A stretch of 64,000 nt of DNA from Linanthus parryae (lineage: Eukaryota > Streptophyta > Magnoliopsida > Ericales > Polemoniaceae): positions 73,154,994 through 73,218,993 of the forward strand of contig JALGPY010000001.1 of the NCBI GenBank assembly GCA_023055425.1, in the 5' to 3' direction. The position numbers and the translations under genes are program-made. A model generated the notes under the pieces. It made no database searches, was not told the origin of the DNA, and saw only the letters and a program-made list of their open reading frames with translations. How positions within the stretch are numbered: position 1 is the stretch's first letter; each line of letters opens with the position of its first letter. Shown here one piece after another: positions 1 to 10,804 of this stretch.

Positions 1-755
1 GAGTCATCCAAAATGGCTTCACTCATGTCATGGGTTGAAGAGTCATCATCAAAAATATTGATTTCACTACCAACATCACTATCACATGCTTCTTTGGAAT
101 ATGCAAATGAGAAATGAATACAATCACCTATCCTAGTTTCAACAACTCCATCATCATACACATCATCCAAAATTTTGTCTTGAATAGGCTCGTGATGTGT
201 GTGAATAGGAAGTTGAGACTCGTGTGATGATGAGTCTTGTGAAGAGTAAGTACTATAATCAAGAGAATCATCATGCAATTGTGAGGAAGCCACTCTATCA
301 TCCAAGTGAGAGAATGATTCTTCAAATTTTCTTTGTGATTCTCTTGATTCTATTAGTGATTCCAAAATTTCTTTATTCTCTTGAATATGCTTTTGAATTT
401 TCTCATATAAAGAATCACTTATAGGCGTATTTAGCTCATCATTCACAAGTGATTCCCTCTCAAAATGATTAACTCCTCTTGATTCACACATCATATCATT
501 ATATTGATAAGTGCAAGAATCATGAGAGTTCAAAGTGTTTGAGGGAGGTGATTGTGCACAAGAAGCATGAGATGTGTAATCTAGTGTCCTACTACCATGC
601 CAAGAATAATCATTCTTAGGAAAATAATCACCATTTTTAATCGCACGTTCACGTATGGAACGCATTGATTCCTTAGAATGATTTCCATGACTAGTAAATG
701 CATAGTAATAAGGAACACTAGGCCTCTCACCAAGTCCAAAATGTTCATGAGACAT
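1..755 (-). CDS. Retrotransposon first ORF (gag or extra ORF), partial, open at window edge
   Basis: An ATG at 755-753 opens a frame of 251 codons with no stop that continues past base 1. It begins MSHEHFGLGERPSVPYYYAF. The visible part is rich in Ser, His, Asp and Glu, with a segment near residues 115-160 that could form a helix or coiled coil, and an acidic stretch with DDVYDDG and FDDD motifs near the visible end. I see no zinc knuckle or protease motif. It starts about 160 bp downstream of the primer site, the place of gag or of the extra upstream ORF found in some Tat/Ogre elements; the two cannot be told apart here. The lack of any stop in an AT-rich frame suggests recent activity or constraint. 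Confidence 0.7.
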   Translation of the reverse strand, partial: MSHEHFGLGERPSVPYYYAFTSHGNHSKESMRSIRERAIKNGDYFPKNDYSWHGSRTLDYTSHASCAQSPPSNTLNSHDSCTYQYNDMMCESRGVNHFERESLVNDELNTPISDSLYEKIQKHIQENKEILESLIESRESQRKFEESFSHLDDRVASSQLHDDSLDYSTYSSQDSSSHESQLPIHTHHEPIQDKILDDVYDDGVVETRIGDCIHFSFAYSKEACDSDVGSEINIFDDDSSTHDMSEAILDD

Positions 756-917
756 ATTTTTTTTCAAGCAAGTAGATGAGAGGTACTTGATGAATGTCAC
801 AAGCCCTCTTGAATCTCACAAGCTTAAGTAAGCACAAGCAACTAGAAAAAAAAAATGTCAAAAACAAACTACTAACAAACTAACTAAGAAAGCAAATCAA
901 ATCTAAAGCCTAGCCTC

Positions 918-935
918 TCCCCGGCAACGGCGCCA
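918..935 (-). other. Primer-binding site for tRNA-Asp
   Basis: The minus strand reads TGGCGCCGTTGCCGGGGA, complementary to the 3' end of plant tRNA-Asp including CCA. It lies six bases inside the LTR boundary, as expected for minus-strand DNA priming. Confidence 0.85.
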
Positions 936-941
936 AAAACT

Positions 942-3161
942 TGTTCGCGATAATTCCCAAGTATAGGAATATCGTTCTAAGTAGTACCCGAGTAAGAACG
1001 GAGTCGAATCCACAAGGAGAGGAGGATTAGAGAGTGACTTGCAAAACTAGAATAAACGACTAACTAAAACAATAAAACACAAACTCTCAATGGCTTTAAA
1101 GCTTGCCAAGCTATTCAAATCCACCAAAATCAATTGATGGAGCAAGTTTGAGGTTTGAGTTTAAGAACAAAGTAAACGACTACTAGAGCTACGATTCAAG
1201 AAACTAAGCGAAATACCAAGTAATGAGGGCTAGGGATCATCGGTTTCTCTAGTGACCAATCCTCCTATTATATTCAAGACCGATTCTCAATTCGCATGTG
1301 TCAATCCACAAGACAAGTATCTCGAGAAGTGATTGCTCATACAATCCAACTCGCGACAAGAGAAGTGTGTAAATCCAACACGCTATTCAAGCACTAAAGA
1401 GGCTATTCCAATGACATTCTCCAAATTTCAAGTGTTTCAAGCATCAACCATATGTAAACACACATAGATGTTTCCACATGAAAGATCAAGCAACAAATGA
1501 GATTTGTAAATTCTCACTCAAATCACCTAACTAGAACTCGATTTCTCAAAGTTAGGATTGATGAGTTCCTTTCACTCAAATGCAACTTCAAATCAAACAC
1601 GTCAAAAGTATTCGCACATCTACCTATTCAATGCATCAAATACTTCAACAAGAGAAATCCAAACATTGCACTAAGCATTCAAGTGAACCCAATTCAAACC
1701 ATTCATCCTTGAAGTTCAACTTGAATCAACAAGATGATTAGAGCACTAGATAGTCCCAAATCACCCAAGCAATTGAATTAGCTACTCATTATAAGAAATT
1801 CAAGAGAGATTGAGAGAAATTTACTTTTAATAATCAAAACTTGAATCACAATTGATGTCATACACTTGTTTTTGCCAATTCAACCTCAAAACTTGATAGA
1901 AACTACACAAACTAAGAGCAAAATAGCCAAAAACTCAAGCTAAACTATCAACTAATGAAGAACAACCCCTAACAAGCTACTGCTGCTGCTGCTATAGCAA
2001 GAACTCAGCAGCAGCAGTCACATAACAAACCCATAATTCGCTCAAGAATAGAGTCGAAGAACCCAGCAGCATCAGTTACAGAACAGAGCAAACAGTGCAC
2101 AAACTGATGAAAATCAACCTCCTCTCTCCCTCTCTTCCTCTTTCTCTTGTTCTTGGACCTGAGTTTGCTCAAGAGTGAGCTCAGAATCGCAAGAACAAAC
2201 CCAGAAGTGGGTGAAATCGGAGAGAGAGAGAGGAGAAACAAAAACGGAGTACTGTGCCGAAAATGGGTCAGAGGGAGTCCTTTGATTTCTTCAAGCTCTG
2301 TTTATATAGCCTTGTCCGTGCGGTTTCGTGGCCTCCAAGGCTCATCTCATCCATCCAATTCGTCTGATTCCCTCTCCTTCGTTGATTTTCATCTTACCCT
2401 CAAGAACCCTAGGTTTTGGGGGTTTTCTCTTGGATCATTGTTGGGCCGAATTGAAAGAGAAGGGATGTAGAGAGTGGGCTAGGGAGCGATTTCAGACTGG
2501 TTTGGGTCAATTTGCTCGAGTTTTGGTCAGGTTATGGTGGGTTTCGGAGCTTCGTCTGAAGCTTCCATTGAGGCGTGGGTTTGTTTCTGTTGAACGACGG
2601 GGAGAGAGGAAAGTTGCACCGCTGGTGCTTAATTGTTGTCCGAATATTGCAGATTGGCCCCCCTTTGTTTGTTGGGGGCTTTAAAAGGCCCCCAGCACCT
2701 CTTAAAAGGTTCTGAAAATGGCATTTAAACCCCCATCCCATTAAATACTCTTCATTGCAGTCCTTTGAACGTTTAGAAAACATCACTTAGCGCCCCCCTT
2801 TCGTTAATTTTCTTCTCAAATATGCCCTTTGACATCACTTTTGACTTGCAATCTAGCCTTTAACTTGCATTTTCTTCAATTTTGGCATCTTTTCCACTTG
2901 ATTTTTTCAATATAAGCCCATTTAAATCCTTCTTCACTTCTCTTGGCCCCTCTAAAGCGTCTCAATTCATCATTCAAGCTCTCCCAACTAGCCTCTTACG
3001 TTATAAATCACGTCTTTGCCTACAAAATAAGATAAAAACAAGCAAAACTACAAAGACAAGCATAAGTCTAGAAAGAGAGATAAAATAGATAAATTACACA
3101 TATTAGAAAGTTAAGAGGAGTTCGTTAACATACTAAAATATGCAATTTTAATTCATCAACA
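942..3161 (-). repeat. 5' LTR of the Athila/Tat-type element
   Basis: The plus-strand edges are TGTTCGCG at 942 and TCATCAACA ending at 3161, giving TG...CA ends and 2220 bp. The minus-strand TATA box at 2301-2309 splits it into about 0.9 kb of U3 and 1.4 kb of R-U5. Short ORFs inside it on both strands are LTR noise. The U3 carries purine/pyrimidine-rich tracts near 2130 and 2225. A CTG-repeat patch lies at 1980-2015. Confidence 0.75.
2301..2309 (-). promoter_or_regulatory. TATA box of the LTR promoter
   Basis: The minus strand reads GGCTATATAAACAG around this position, a close match to the plant TATA consensus. Its direction agrees with the primer site and the coding frame. Transcription would start near 2275. 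Confidence 0.6.
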
Positions 3162-4407
3162 GTTGAGTTTAGATGCTGAGAGGTAGCAGGTTAGGTTCTG
3201 TGGTGATATTTTAGTATTTTGAAGTCAGTAGAGGAGATGGTGAACTTGTGTTGTATGGGTGAGTTGTGGTTGCGGTATTAGGTTATTTTCAGTGTGTAAA
3301 TTAATTGGTTGTATTAGAATTGGGTAGCTGCAGTGTCATGGTTGTAAATTGGTTGGTGTTTGGCATGTTGTATGGTGATTAATTGGGTTTAGGTGTTGGT
3401 TGTGTCTAGCAGTGTGTTGGAGGAATTGAGGTACTGGTAATTGGGGGTTATAAGGTTGGCTTGTTTTGTTTGTAAGGTGGCAGATGTAGGTACTGGGGGT
3501 GGTTTTGTATTTTGTTCATGGCAATTGTTCATGTGGTCAGTAGGTAGCTGGGTAGTTTGGTGAAGGTTTGTTAATGTAGGTTGAGTGAATTGGTTGGATT
3601 TTTTGTTGGGGATTAGTAGCAGGTGTAGGTATTGGCTGCATTGTGGCAGTGGTGATGAATTTTGTAGTTTCTGGTAAGTGTAATGGTGATTTTGAGGTCT
3701 TTAGCAGGTTAGATGATTGTGGGTTTAGGGTGGACTTAGGTAGGCAGTGAAGTACTTGTGTTAGGTGATTCGGTGGTCTGCTATGTTGAAGCTAATTGTG
3801 GTTGAAGTTTTGTAATTGGTGGAGTTTGTGTTGTTGGTTTTGTGGTGTGTTGATTAGGTAGTTGTTAACTGGTAATTGTTTGGGTAGGAATTGGTTTACT
3901 GTTTGGTTGTGAAGGATGGTGAAATGGTTGAGGTGGATGTAGGTTTGGTGATTGAAGGTAAAATGGTGACAGTGAGTTGATTCATGGTCATTTGCATAGG
4001 CTTTTATGGTGGTATTGAGTATTGTATTGGTAAGAGGTAGGTTATGGAGGTTAGGTTAGGTGCTTGTGATGGCTATTGGTGTATTGGCAGTGTGTTTCTC
4101 TTCTCCTTTGCTACCAGCTCTGTAGCCAATTTCTTGAGCTTTGATTCGTTTCCGAAGTTCGTCTTCCGTTCCAATTTACGTTCCGAGCCTCCGGTACTCG
4201 AGAATCAAACAACTACAAATACCGGGTGTAAAATGTGACAGAAATAGCTCAAATACACTAGAAAACGCCCGGACTAATCAAATACGCCCTATAAGCTCTA
4301 ACTCACAATTATCTCAAGATCATAGCAAATTTCTCATGTATTCTATCCGGAATCACGCGAAACGGTAAGCTTTCAAATGTAAATATAACACCGTAAACGG
4401 GGTTATC
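3162..4407 (-). repeat. Chromovirus-like LTR debris with C-poor, G/T-rich plus strand
   Basis: From 3162 to about 4090 the plus strand is strikingly poor in C and rich in GT, GGT and TTG words, so the minus strand is rich in CA and ACC. A CA/CC-rich leader of the same flavour lies in the long LTR at 60960-61300, so this may be a minus-oriented LTR leader. On the minus strand a possible LTR start, TGTCACATTTTACACCCGG, lies at 4243. Sequence from 4244 to 4407 looks like retroelement DNA next to that LTR. No coding region is supported. Confidence 0.35.
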
Positions 4408-4865
4408 ACCTGCATTCAGGAACATAGGCTAAGAACTCTAAACATTTTCAAAGCTTTGAAAAGCTTTTCCAATCTTTGAACTATGGCTGTATCCTGCTAA
4501 ACAAAGTTAGAACAAACTCTATATAACAATGAAGCATATACAAAGTATAAACAGAAACTAGATGAACTCAAGATCTGTTTGGTAGTCTCGCATTAAGACA
4601 GTTATGCCATTTTCTAGCAAAACAGAACTTATGGAAGTAGCATAATATTTGACAAGATGAATTTGTCTTTCATCACACAATAAGACATAGTTGATGATAG
4701 ACAAAATAAATATCTGTTTAGGCTGTATATCTGCACTGCAAATCACGGTTATTTGGAACGTAGCAGAAATAGTCATATGATATCATAATCAAAACAACAC
4801 ACTGTAATCAAACAATTAAGCAAATACAAATATCACTAATCAAGCACTAATATCAAAACATCACA
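4408..4865 (-). repeat. Truncated 3' LTR of element B
   Basis: 4410-4695 matches 10422-10692 of the 5' LTR closely, including the word TTTTCAAAGCTTTGAAAAGC. The LTR side facing the internal region (4696-4865) differs from the other copy, and everything left of 4408 is unrelated. A G-run, TTTGGGGGAC on the minus strand at 4867-4876, could be the polypurine tract next to an LTR start at 4865. Confidence 0.6.
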
Positions 4866-5146
4866 AGTCCCCCAAAGAAAACACATCCACCTCAATCTAA
4901 TTTTCTTCCTCTTTTCGACTTTCATCAAAAGAGTGAGAAAAATGTTGGATCAGAATACAAAAATTTCTAAAAACTAAGAAAATTTAGAGTTTTTAAGAAG
5001 AAGACAAAAAATTTTCAACTCTTCGAAAATTCAGAAAGAAAGGCAGGAGTTCAGGGGTTTGAACTCTTGTCATCCTCTTCTGTCTCAGATCCTTCAACAT
5101 CCTCTTGGTCACCTTCCTCTTCCTCTTCTTTTTCTTTGTCTGCCAC

Positions 5147-6851
5147 TTATTTTTCTTGCACTTCCTCTTTGTCTTTCTTAACTTTCTCTTGTTCTGCAAC
5201 CACTGCCTCAGTACCTTCATCATCCTGCTCAAAAAGCTCTTCAGAAGTAAAAGTCTCTGGAATTGCTTTATTTTTCTGATTCCTTTGCTTCAGTACATCT
5301 CCAATTAGCAACTCTGAGTCAATGCTGACTTCTTTCCCTATTCCCTCAACTCCAACGTCCTCATCAGTAGAATACTTATCAAAGAGTTCCCTGGTAGAAT
5401 CCGAATTCTTTGAACCCTGTTGAACTTGTGCAGTCTCTTCATGCACATCCACCATGTTCAAACTACTGAAAGTTCTTGAAACTTTGTCATTCAAGGATGA
5501 AACCATGAACTTCATTTTTCTGAAATCAGTAATTTGCTTGAATTCACCGTGTTTCAGCTCATCCAGCTCATTCTCAATAAAATCTAACTTCTCAAGCACA
5601 TGAGACTGGTTGGAGGGTTAGAGGTTGAGGCTATATGATTGGTTAAGACTTTTATCTTAGAGAAATCCTTGGTTTTAATCTCACTAGAAGAAATATCTGA
5701 ATAGAATTTCACTCTCCCTTGGTGGTCTGCACAATTCCAATTCTTTGAAAAGAGGATTCATTGATCATTCCAAAACCAGTAGAAACATTTTCTTCTTTCT
5801 CAACCAGAATGTCAAAGTCTTTGAAGAAAAGAGGTAGGAGGTTGCATAGGGCAAGGCACGATTTATGTTTTTGGTACTGCAATATCGCATGTGCTTCATC
5901 ACAATTCTAGGAAAATCTTTCTCAAAACCATACATAATCAGATACATCGATATATAGAACCCTATACGTCAACAAGTCCTTTGAATTCTCTTTAGGCACC
6001 ACACTCCTCATCAAGATAGTGAAAAGAATTTTGACTTCAACAGTTAAAGCAGAATCTGTTAACTATTTTAAGGTTAAGGCTGCATCAGGTAAAAAGAAAT
6101 CTATTTTGGCCAACTTAATTGCCTCCTTCTTACTAGGATAACCATCAACATAATACGTTTTAGGACAAACTAAAACCTTAGCAATCACACCATGATTCAA
6201 CTGAATATCTATTTCAGCAACCTTAGAAGACAATATCAACTCATTACCAGACACTTTTTGAAGGTTCAAATAAAACAGTCTAGTCAATCTAGGCTTTACC
6301 TTCTCAATAGGATTCATGATTTTTCAAATAGATGTATCTTTCAACCTCCTTATGCACTCTAAATCCATATATTTTCAATCTTGGTAGTGCAAATCATACT
6401 ACAGTATGATATAGGGGTTGATGCATAGCCATCTAACCAAATCCCTTGTGATTTAAAGTTTATAAACCAATGCTTTTGTAGAGATGTCTTACCAAAACTA
6501 GATTTCTTCTCTTATTTGGTCTTGTCTGATTTTTAAACATCCTTCTCTTTACCAGCTTTCTGATCTTTCTTCACCTTCCTTGGACTATCCTTCTGACCAC
6601 TCTTTTCATTGCCATATATCTCTTTCTGATCTGATTTTCCCTTGCTGGAACTAGATTTTCCACATCTTTAGTCTTCTTGCTCTTCTTCGGAGGAGGAGGG
6701 ATGGCTTTGGCATGCTCACTGTCTCAGAACTGGAACTAACAGCCTGAATCTCCTCTTCAGGGTTAGCTTTGGTCTTCTTCCCTTGGCCCTTCGTCCTAAT
6801 GTCTTCTGCCCACTTTTTTAGACGAATTCTCAGAGATCTTCGTGAATCCAT
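5147..6851 (-). pseudogene. Third ORF downstream of pol (Sirevirus env-like position), broken
   Basis: Between RNase H and the 3' LTR, fragments in changing frames match the third ORF of S2 (24500-26239) in the same order. 6851-6651 is a basic N-terminal piece starting MDSRRSLRIRLKKW. 6317-6063 contains PRLTRLFYLNL and FFLPDAAL. 5947-5765 contains MYLIMYGFEKDFPRIVMKHM. 5599-5147 is an acidic, probably coiled-coil tail with IPETFTSEELFEQ. The middle part resembles the domain annotated in plant genomes as putative plant transposon protein (I recall PF20167, not checked). I see no membrane segment. Stops and frameshifts between pieces make it a pseudogene. Confidence 0.7.
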
Positions 6852-7200
6852 TTGGGGTTAAGGTTTAGATAGAGAGAGACAGGAGAGAGAAAAGATATGC
6901 TTGAAGAGTTGGAGTGAAAGAAGGAAACTGAAAATTCAATCTCTTGAATAGAGAATCTTTATTTGAAATTTCAAAAAGTTTCCATAACGAATTAAAAGAT
7001 TAAATGTTATTTTAATATTTGAAAATATACATTTAAATAGTAAAAAGTAATTATAAGTAATTATCTACAAAGATAACACTCAAAACTAAATGATCCATCT
7101 TTACTTTCATGTAGTATGCATATTTATATTCAAAGCTTTGAAAATATTTTCAACGCTTTGAAAAAATGTTCAAGGCCTTGAAAACAACTAATATACATGA

Positions 7201-7212
7201 TACTCCCTCCCA
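7201..7212 (-). other. G-rich polypurine-like tract just after pol
   Basis: Right after the RNase H stop the minus strand reads TGGGAGGGAGTATCA. S2 has AGGGGGAGTATCA in the same place (24003-24014), followed in both by copies of the CAAAGCTTTG-type palindrome. Confidence 0.4.
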
Positions 7213-7214
7213 CA

Positions 7215-7879
7215 TCAATGCATCTTGCACAACATACCAAGTTCCAATCTTACAGCTGCAAATTTATCTTCAGGCAATGGTTTAGTAAAAATAGTAGCAA
7301 TTTGTAAGTTAGTAGGCACAAAAGATAAAGACACATCACCTTTCTTCACATGATCTCTAATAAATTGATATCTAACATCAATGTTCTTTGTACTTGAATG
7401 GTGTAATGGATTTTTAGTAATGGAGATTGCACTAGTTTTGTCACACTTAATTAGAATATCTCTGATATCAAATCCAATATCCCTCATTTGTTGAGTTAAC
7501 CATAGCACTTGTGAGAAACATGCTCCTGCTGCAATATATTCAGCTTCTTCTGTTGATAGTGCTACTAAATTTGGCTTCTTTGAATGCCAGCTTATCAATG
7601 ATGAGCCAAAAAATTGACAACACCCTGAAGTGCTTTTTCTATCCACTTTTTATCCTACAAAATCAGCATCTGAATAGCTACAAAGAGAAATATTAGACAT
7701 CTTAGGATACCAAAGACCTAAGTCTTTAGTACCATTGAGGTATCTGAAAAAATTCTTTTGACAACCACTAAGTGAGACTCCTTTGAATCAGCTTGAAACC
7801 TAGCATACATACATACGCTAAACATAATATCTGGCCTACTAGCAGTGAGATAAAGTTGTGAACCAATCATACCTCTGAA
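7215..7879 (-). pseudogene. Copia RNase H with end of reverse transcriptase
   Basis: The 143-codon frame 7646-7215 is the typical copia RNase H: MDRKSTSGCCQFFGSSLISW, then LSTEEAEYIAAG, then KNIDVRYQFIRDHV and FTKPLPEDKF. Upstream pieces to 7879 carry the preceding SRPDI and SDADFVGY segments, but a stop at 7880 and frame changes separate them from the fused gag-RT frame. The enzyme normally degrades the RNA strand during reverse transcription. Confidence 0.8.
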
Positions 7880-9370
7880 TTATTTTTGGTTCACATTCTT
7901 ACCATTCTTATCTTTGTCTAATAATAGAGTAGAACTCATAGGAGTTATAGTAACCTTGGATTGAGACTTGTTGTACTTGTTCAGTAGATCCTTGGTATAC
8001 TTGTTCTGATGTAGAAATGTTCCTTTCTTCATTTGATGAACATGAAGTCCAAGAAAGAAATTCAATTCTCCCATTAAGCTCATTTCAAACTCCCTGCACA
8101 TAAGAATTGAAAACTCCTTCAAAGATTTTATTTCATTTCTGTAACTCTCTTCATTCATGAGCATGCTTTTCAAAATCTCAGACAATACATCAGTAGAACT
8201 AGACATTAAATTTTTCCCCATTACCTCAATGTGTTTGTTTAAGCTTTCCTTCTCATCATGCTCTGCCATAAGACACAAGTTAGCTTGATTCTCTTCTGAA
8301 TCTGAGTCAGTTGTTGAATCATAATCACTCCAGGATGCAACCATGGCTTTCTTTCTTTTGTCCTTCTCCTTCTTTGGATAATGCTTGTTCTTCTTATGTG
8401 GACAATCCTTGAATAAATGATCTGCATCACCAGATTCACCACATTCAAAACAGTTTAGTATTTTAGGTTTACCTGAATAGGAGGAGGTCTTACCTTTGTA
8501 GTCCTTGCTGCTTGATGATCTAGATCTTTCTCTGCTATAGTCCTTATTTCCAAAGTGTTTCTTCATTTTGATGATTCTGGTCAAGGCTTTGGAAATCAAT
8601 GCAAAAAGGATCTTCATCATCTTCCTCCTTTTCAAGGCTTTGAATCTGCTCACTCTCTTTAGCTTTGAGTTCCATATTCTTAACACTTTTAGAAAGCTCT
8701 CCATATAATTCATCCATGGAAATTTTATGAGTGGGGGAGCTTTCCTTGCAAATCATCCAGTTTAAGAGTAAATTAGTCTTGAGCGTTTTCAATTTCTGTT
8801 GTCTCTGGCTCCCATTTGGCTTGGGGAAGACTTCTAGCATCTACCCGATTTTTTCTTCATTTGAGAATGACTTTCCCAAAGGCTCCAGGTTGTTGACTAT
8901 GTTAGTGAACCTTTTACGCATATCCTTGATTGACTCATGTTCATTTATCTTGAATAGCTCATATTTCCCCAGGAAGATGTTTATCTTTGTCTGTTTGACT
9001 TGGCTGGTTCCTTCAAATGTCACCTCCAATTTTTTCCAGATTTCCTTTGCACTCTTGCAAGTAGAGATCCTGTTATAATCATCTGCATTCAAAGCACAAT
9101 ACAGTAAATTAATTCCTCTATAATTCCTGAAAACTTTTCTAATTTAGTAGAAGAGAGAAATTCTTCAGTTTTTAAGAATTATAATCCCCTCTTTTTATGT
9201 ATAGAAAGTATGAGGTCCATTCTGAATGATACACCACAGCTTCATATCTTGATCTATGATGAACATCTTCATCAGAGATCTCCAGTCCACAAAGTTGTCT
9301 CCACAAATAGAGGAGGTCTGTTTCCTGCTCTTTCGTGTGAGAAACCACCTTCACTTACATTACTCATGAT
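7880..9370 (-). pseudogene. gag fused in frame to a reverse-transcriptase fragment
   Basis: The gag begins about 30 bp after the primer site (NRPPLF motif) and is frameshifted. 9092-8841 holds the UBN2-type core (AKEIWKKLEVTFEGTSQVKQ, then KYELFKI and SIKDMRKRFTNIV). The 277-codon frame 8713-7880 carries the gag C-terminus with a zinc knuckle, CFECGESGDADHLFKDCP, spaced CX2CX7HX4C rather than the usual CX2CX4HX4C. Near 8112-8118 the frame jumps without a break from gag (IKSLKE) to reverse transcriptase (FSILMCREFEMSLMGELNFF). S2 has roughly 2.9 kb between these points, so B lost the intervening protease, integrase and most of RT. Confidence 0.8.
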
Positions 9371-9402
9371 CACAACATTGTTAAATATGTATAGTGATAT
9401 AA

Positions 9403-9414
9403 GCTCTGATACCA
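9403..9414 (-). other. Primer-binding site for initiator tRNA-Met
   Basis: The minus strand reads TGGTATCAGAGC, the standard copia primer site, two bases from the LTR end at 9417. Confidence 0.85.
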
Positions 9415-9416
9415 GT

Positions 9417-10804
9417 TGAAGCCTGTAAGTAGGTAATAAAACTGGATCAAATATATTCTAGAAGGAAGAGGGTTTGAATAGAATAAGGAAATCTTTTTTT
9501 GGTAAAAAAAGGGTTTTTAAAAAATAAGCAGGAAGGTTTGGAGATTTTCAAAGCTTGGAAACCAGTTTCAAAGATTTGAACTGAAACATGCATTTTTAAA
9601 AGCCTCCAAGATTTTTCAAAGCTTTGAAAAGCTTTTCAAAGCTTTGAACTAATCCTTCTTTTTGAGAAATTGAACTAATCCTGTGTTGAAACAGTTTTGC
9701 AAGCAAGTAAAGATCTGAACTGAAATGAAATGGACACAAATATTTGTTAAGATGTTCGGCCTCCAGAAGGCCTACTCTCTTCCTGAGGGATCTAATTTCT
9801 CTAGGATTTCAACAACTTTTTATTTATCACTACTTAAGTACTAGATATCAGGCCTAAGAGAATTGCCTTACTCTTATACCAGACCGTGGTTCCCTGCTAA
9901 CCTATCTAGTACAACTTCAATTACTTGATACAATAAGACTCTCAGTTGTTCCACTTGAACAACTCAACTAGAACATAATATATTTGATCTAGAAATCCTA
10001 ATGAATAAATAGTTAACCACAATTAAAAGAACACTGAGAAGAAAGTGGAGCTAGAAAGCTTGGAAGTGTTCTTTTGAGTTTGTAGTGGATTGAATGATAT
10101 GAGTTGATCTCCTTCCTTGATTCTCTCTCAATACGGATGTGTTTCTTTGAGTTTCTTGTGTCACTGTGTGTCTCAGTATCTGTCTGTCATGCTCCAGTTC
10201 TCTTTGAATTTAAAGTCTTGCTGCAACAGTCACAAATTTTGTTGCAACAAGAATCCTAAAAATCCTCAACTGATTCTTCGCTCTCAACAAATATATTCCA
10301 ACGGATAGGAGCTTGATTTTTTGCACTGAATTTGATCTCCATCTGCACCTGCAAGCTTAAGACAAATTTTGAACAAATTCCATGAATTTAGCTAAGCTTT
10401 AATGACCTATTTGGCACTCCTGCATTCAGGAAAATAGGTTAAGAACTCTAAACATTTTCAAAGCTTTGAAAAGCTTTTCAAATCTTTTCCCTATGAATGT
10501 ATCCTGCTAAACAAAGTTATAACAAACTCTATATAGCAATGAAGCATATACATAGTATAAACACAAACTAGATGAACTCAAGATCTGTTTGGTAGTCCTT
10601 CATTAAGACAGTTAAGCCATTTTCCTGCAAAATAGAACTTAGGGAAGTAGCATAATATTTGACAAGATGAATTTGTCTTTCATCGCACGATAATACATAT
10701 TTGAAACCGAGGAGACAAACTCCTGTTAGTTCATACTTGTCCTCTGAAGATTTTCAAAGCTTTGAAACCAGTTTCAAAGCTTTGAAACAAGAATTGAATT
10801 AACA
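9417..10804 (-). repeat. 5' LTR of element B
   Basis: The plus-strand edges are TGAAGCCTG at 9417 and GAATTAACA ending at 10804 (1388 bp). It carries at least five copies of the palindrome CAAAGCTTTG or close variants (9548-9560, 9612-9648, 10455-10465, 10752-10788). Its inner end aligns with that of the S2 LTR around TTCTAGA, which places both in one family. Confidence 0.75.

Larger units (their letters stand above)
1..3161 (-). mobile_element. Athila/Tat-type Ty3/gypsy retrotransposon, 5' end only
   Basis: Read on the minus strand this is a 2.2-kb 5' LTR (3161 down to 942), a primer-binding site and the first coding frame, which leaves the window at base 1. The 18-nt primer site matches the 3' end of plant tRNA-Asp, a usage known for the Athila branch of Ty3/gypsy elements. 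The 3' LTR and the second target-site copy lie outside the window, so completeness cannot be judged. The five bases next to the LTR are GTTGA at 3162-3166. Confidence 0.8.
4408..10804 (-). mobile_element. Sirevirus-like Ty1/copia element B, internally deleted, 3' LTR truncated
   Basis: Minus-strand order: 5' LTR (10804-9417), tRNA-iMet primer site, gag, a remnant of reverse transcriptase, RNase H, a third ORF after pol, and part of the 3' LTR. Protease, integrase and most of reverse transcriptase are gone. The gag, RNase H and third ORF pair one-to-one with those of S2 (17717-27487), so both belong to one family. The right edge lies directly inside a PIF/Harbinger transposase frame. The left partner of that frame is missing beyond 4408, so the left end was lost or replaced. 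Five bases at the right edge are AATTC (10805-10809). Confidence 0.8.

Noticed and set aside
2147..2786. Overlapping frames up to 118 codons near 2.1-2.8 kb
   Set aside because: All lie in the U3/R of the 5' LTR of the Athila-type element, on both strands, with no domain.
4993..5308. Lys/Arg-rich and Ser-rich frames around 5100
   Set aside because: Shifted or mirror readings of the acidic tail of the third ORF of element B.
9401..9425. Possible tRNA or tRNA-derived element near initiator-Met-like sequence
   Set aside because: The match is only the 12-base primer-binding site; no cloverleaf is present. The same holds at 16551, 43807, 45560 and 53007.
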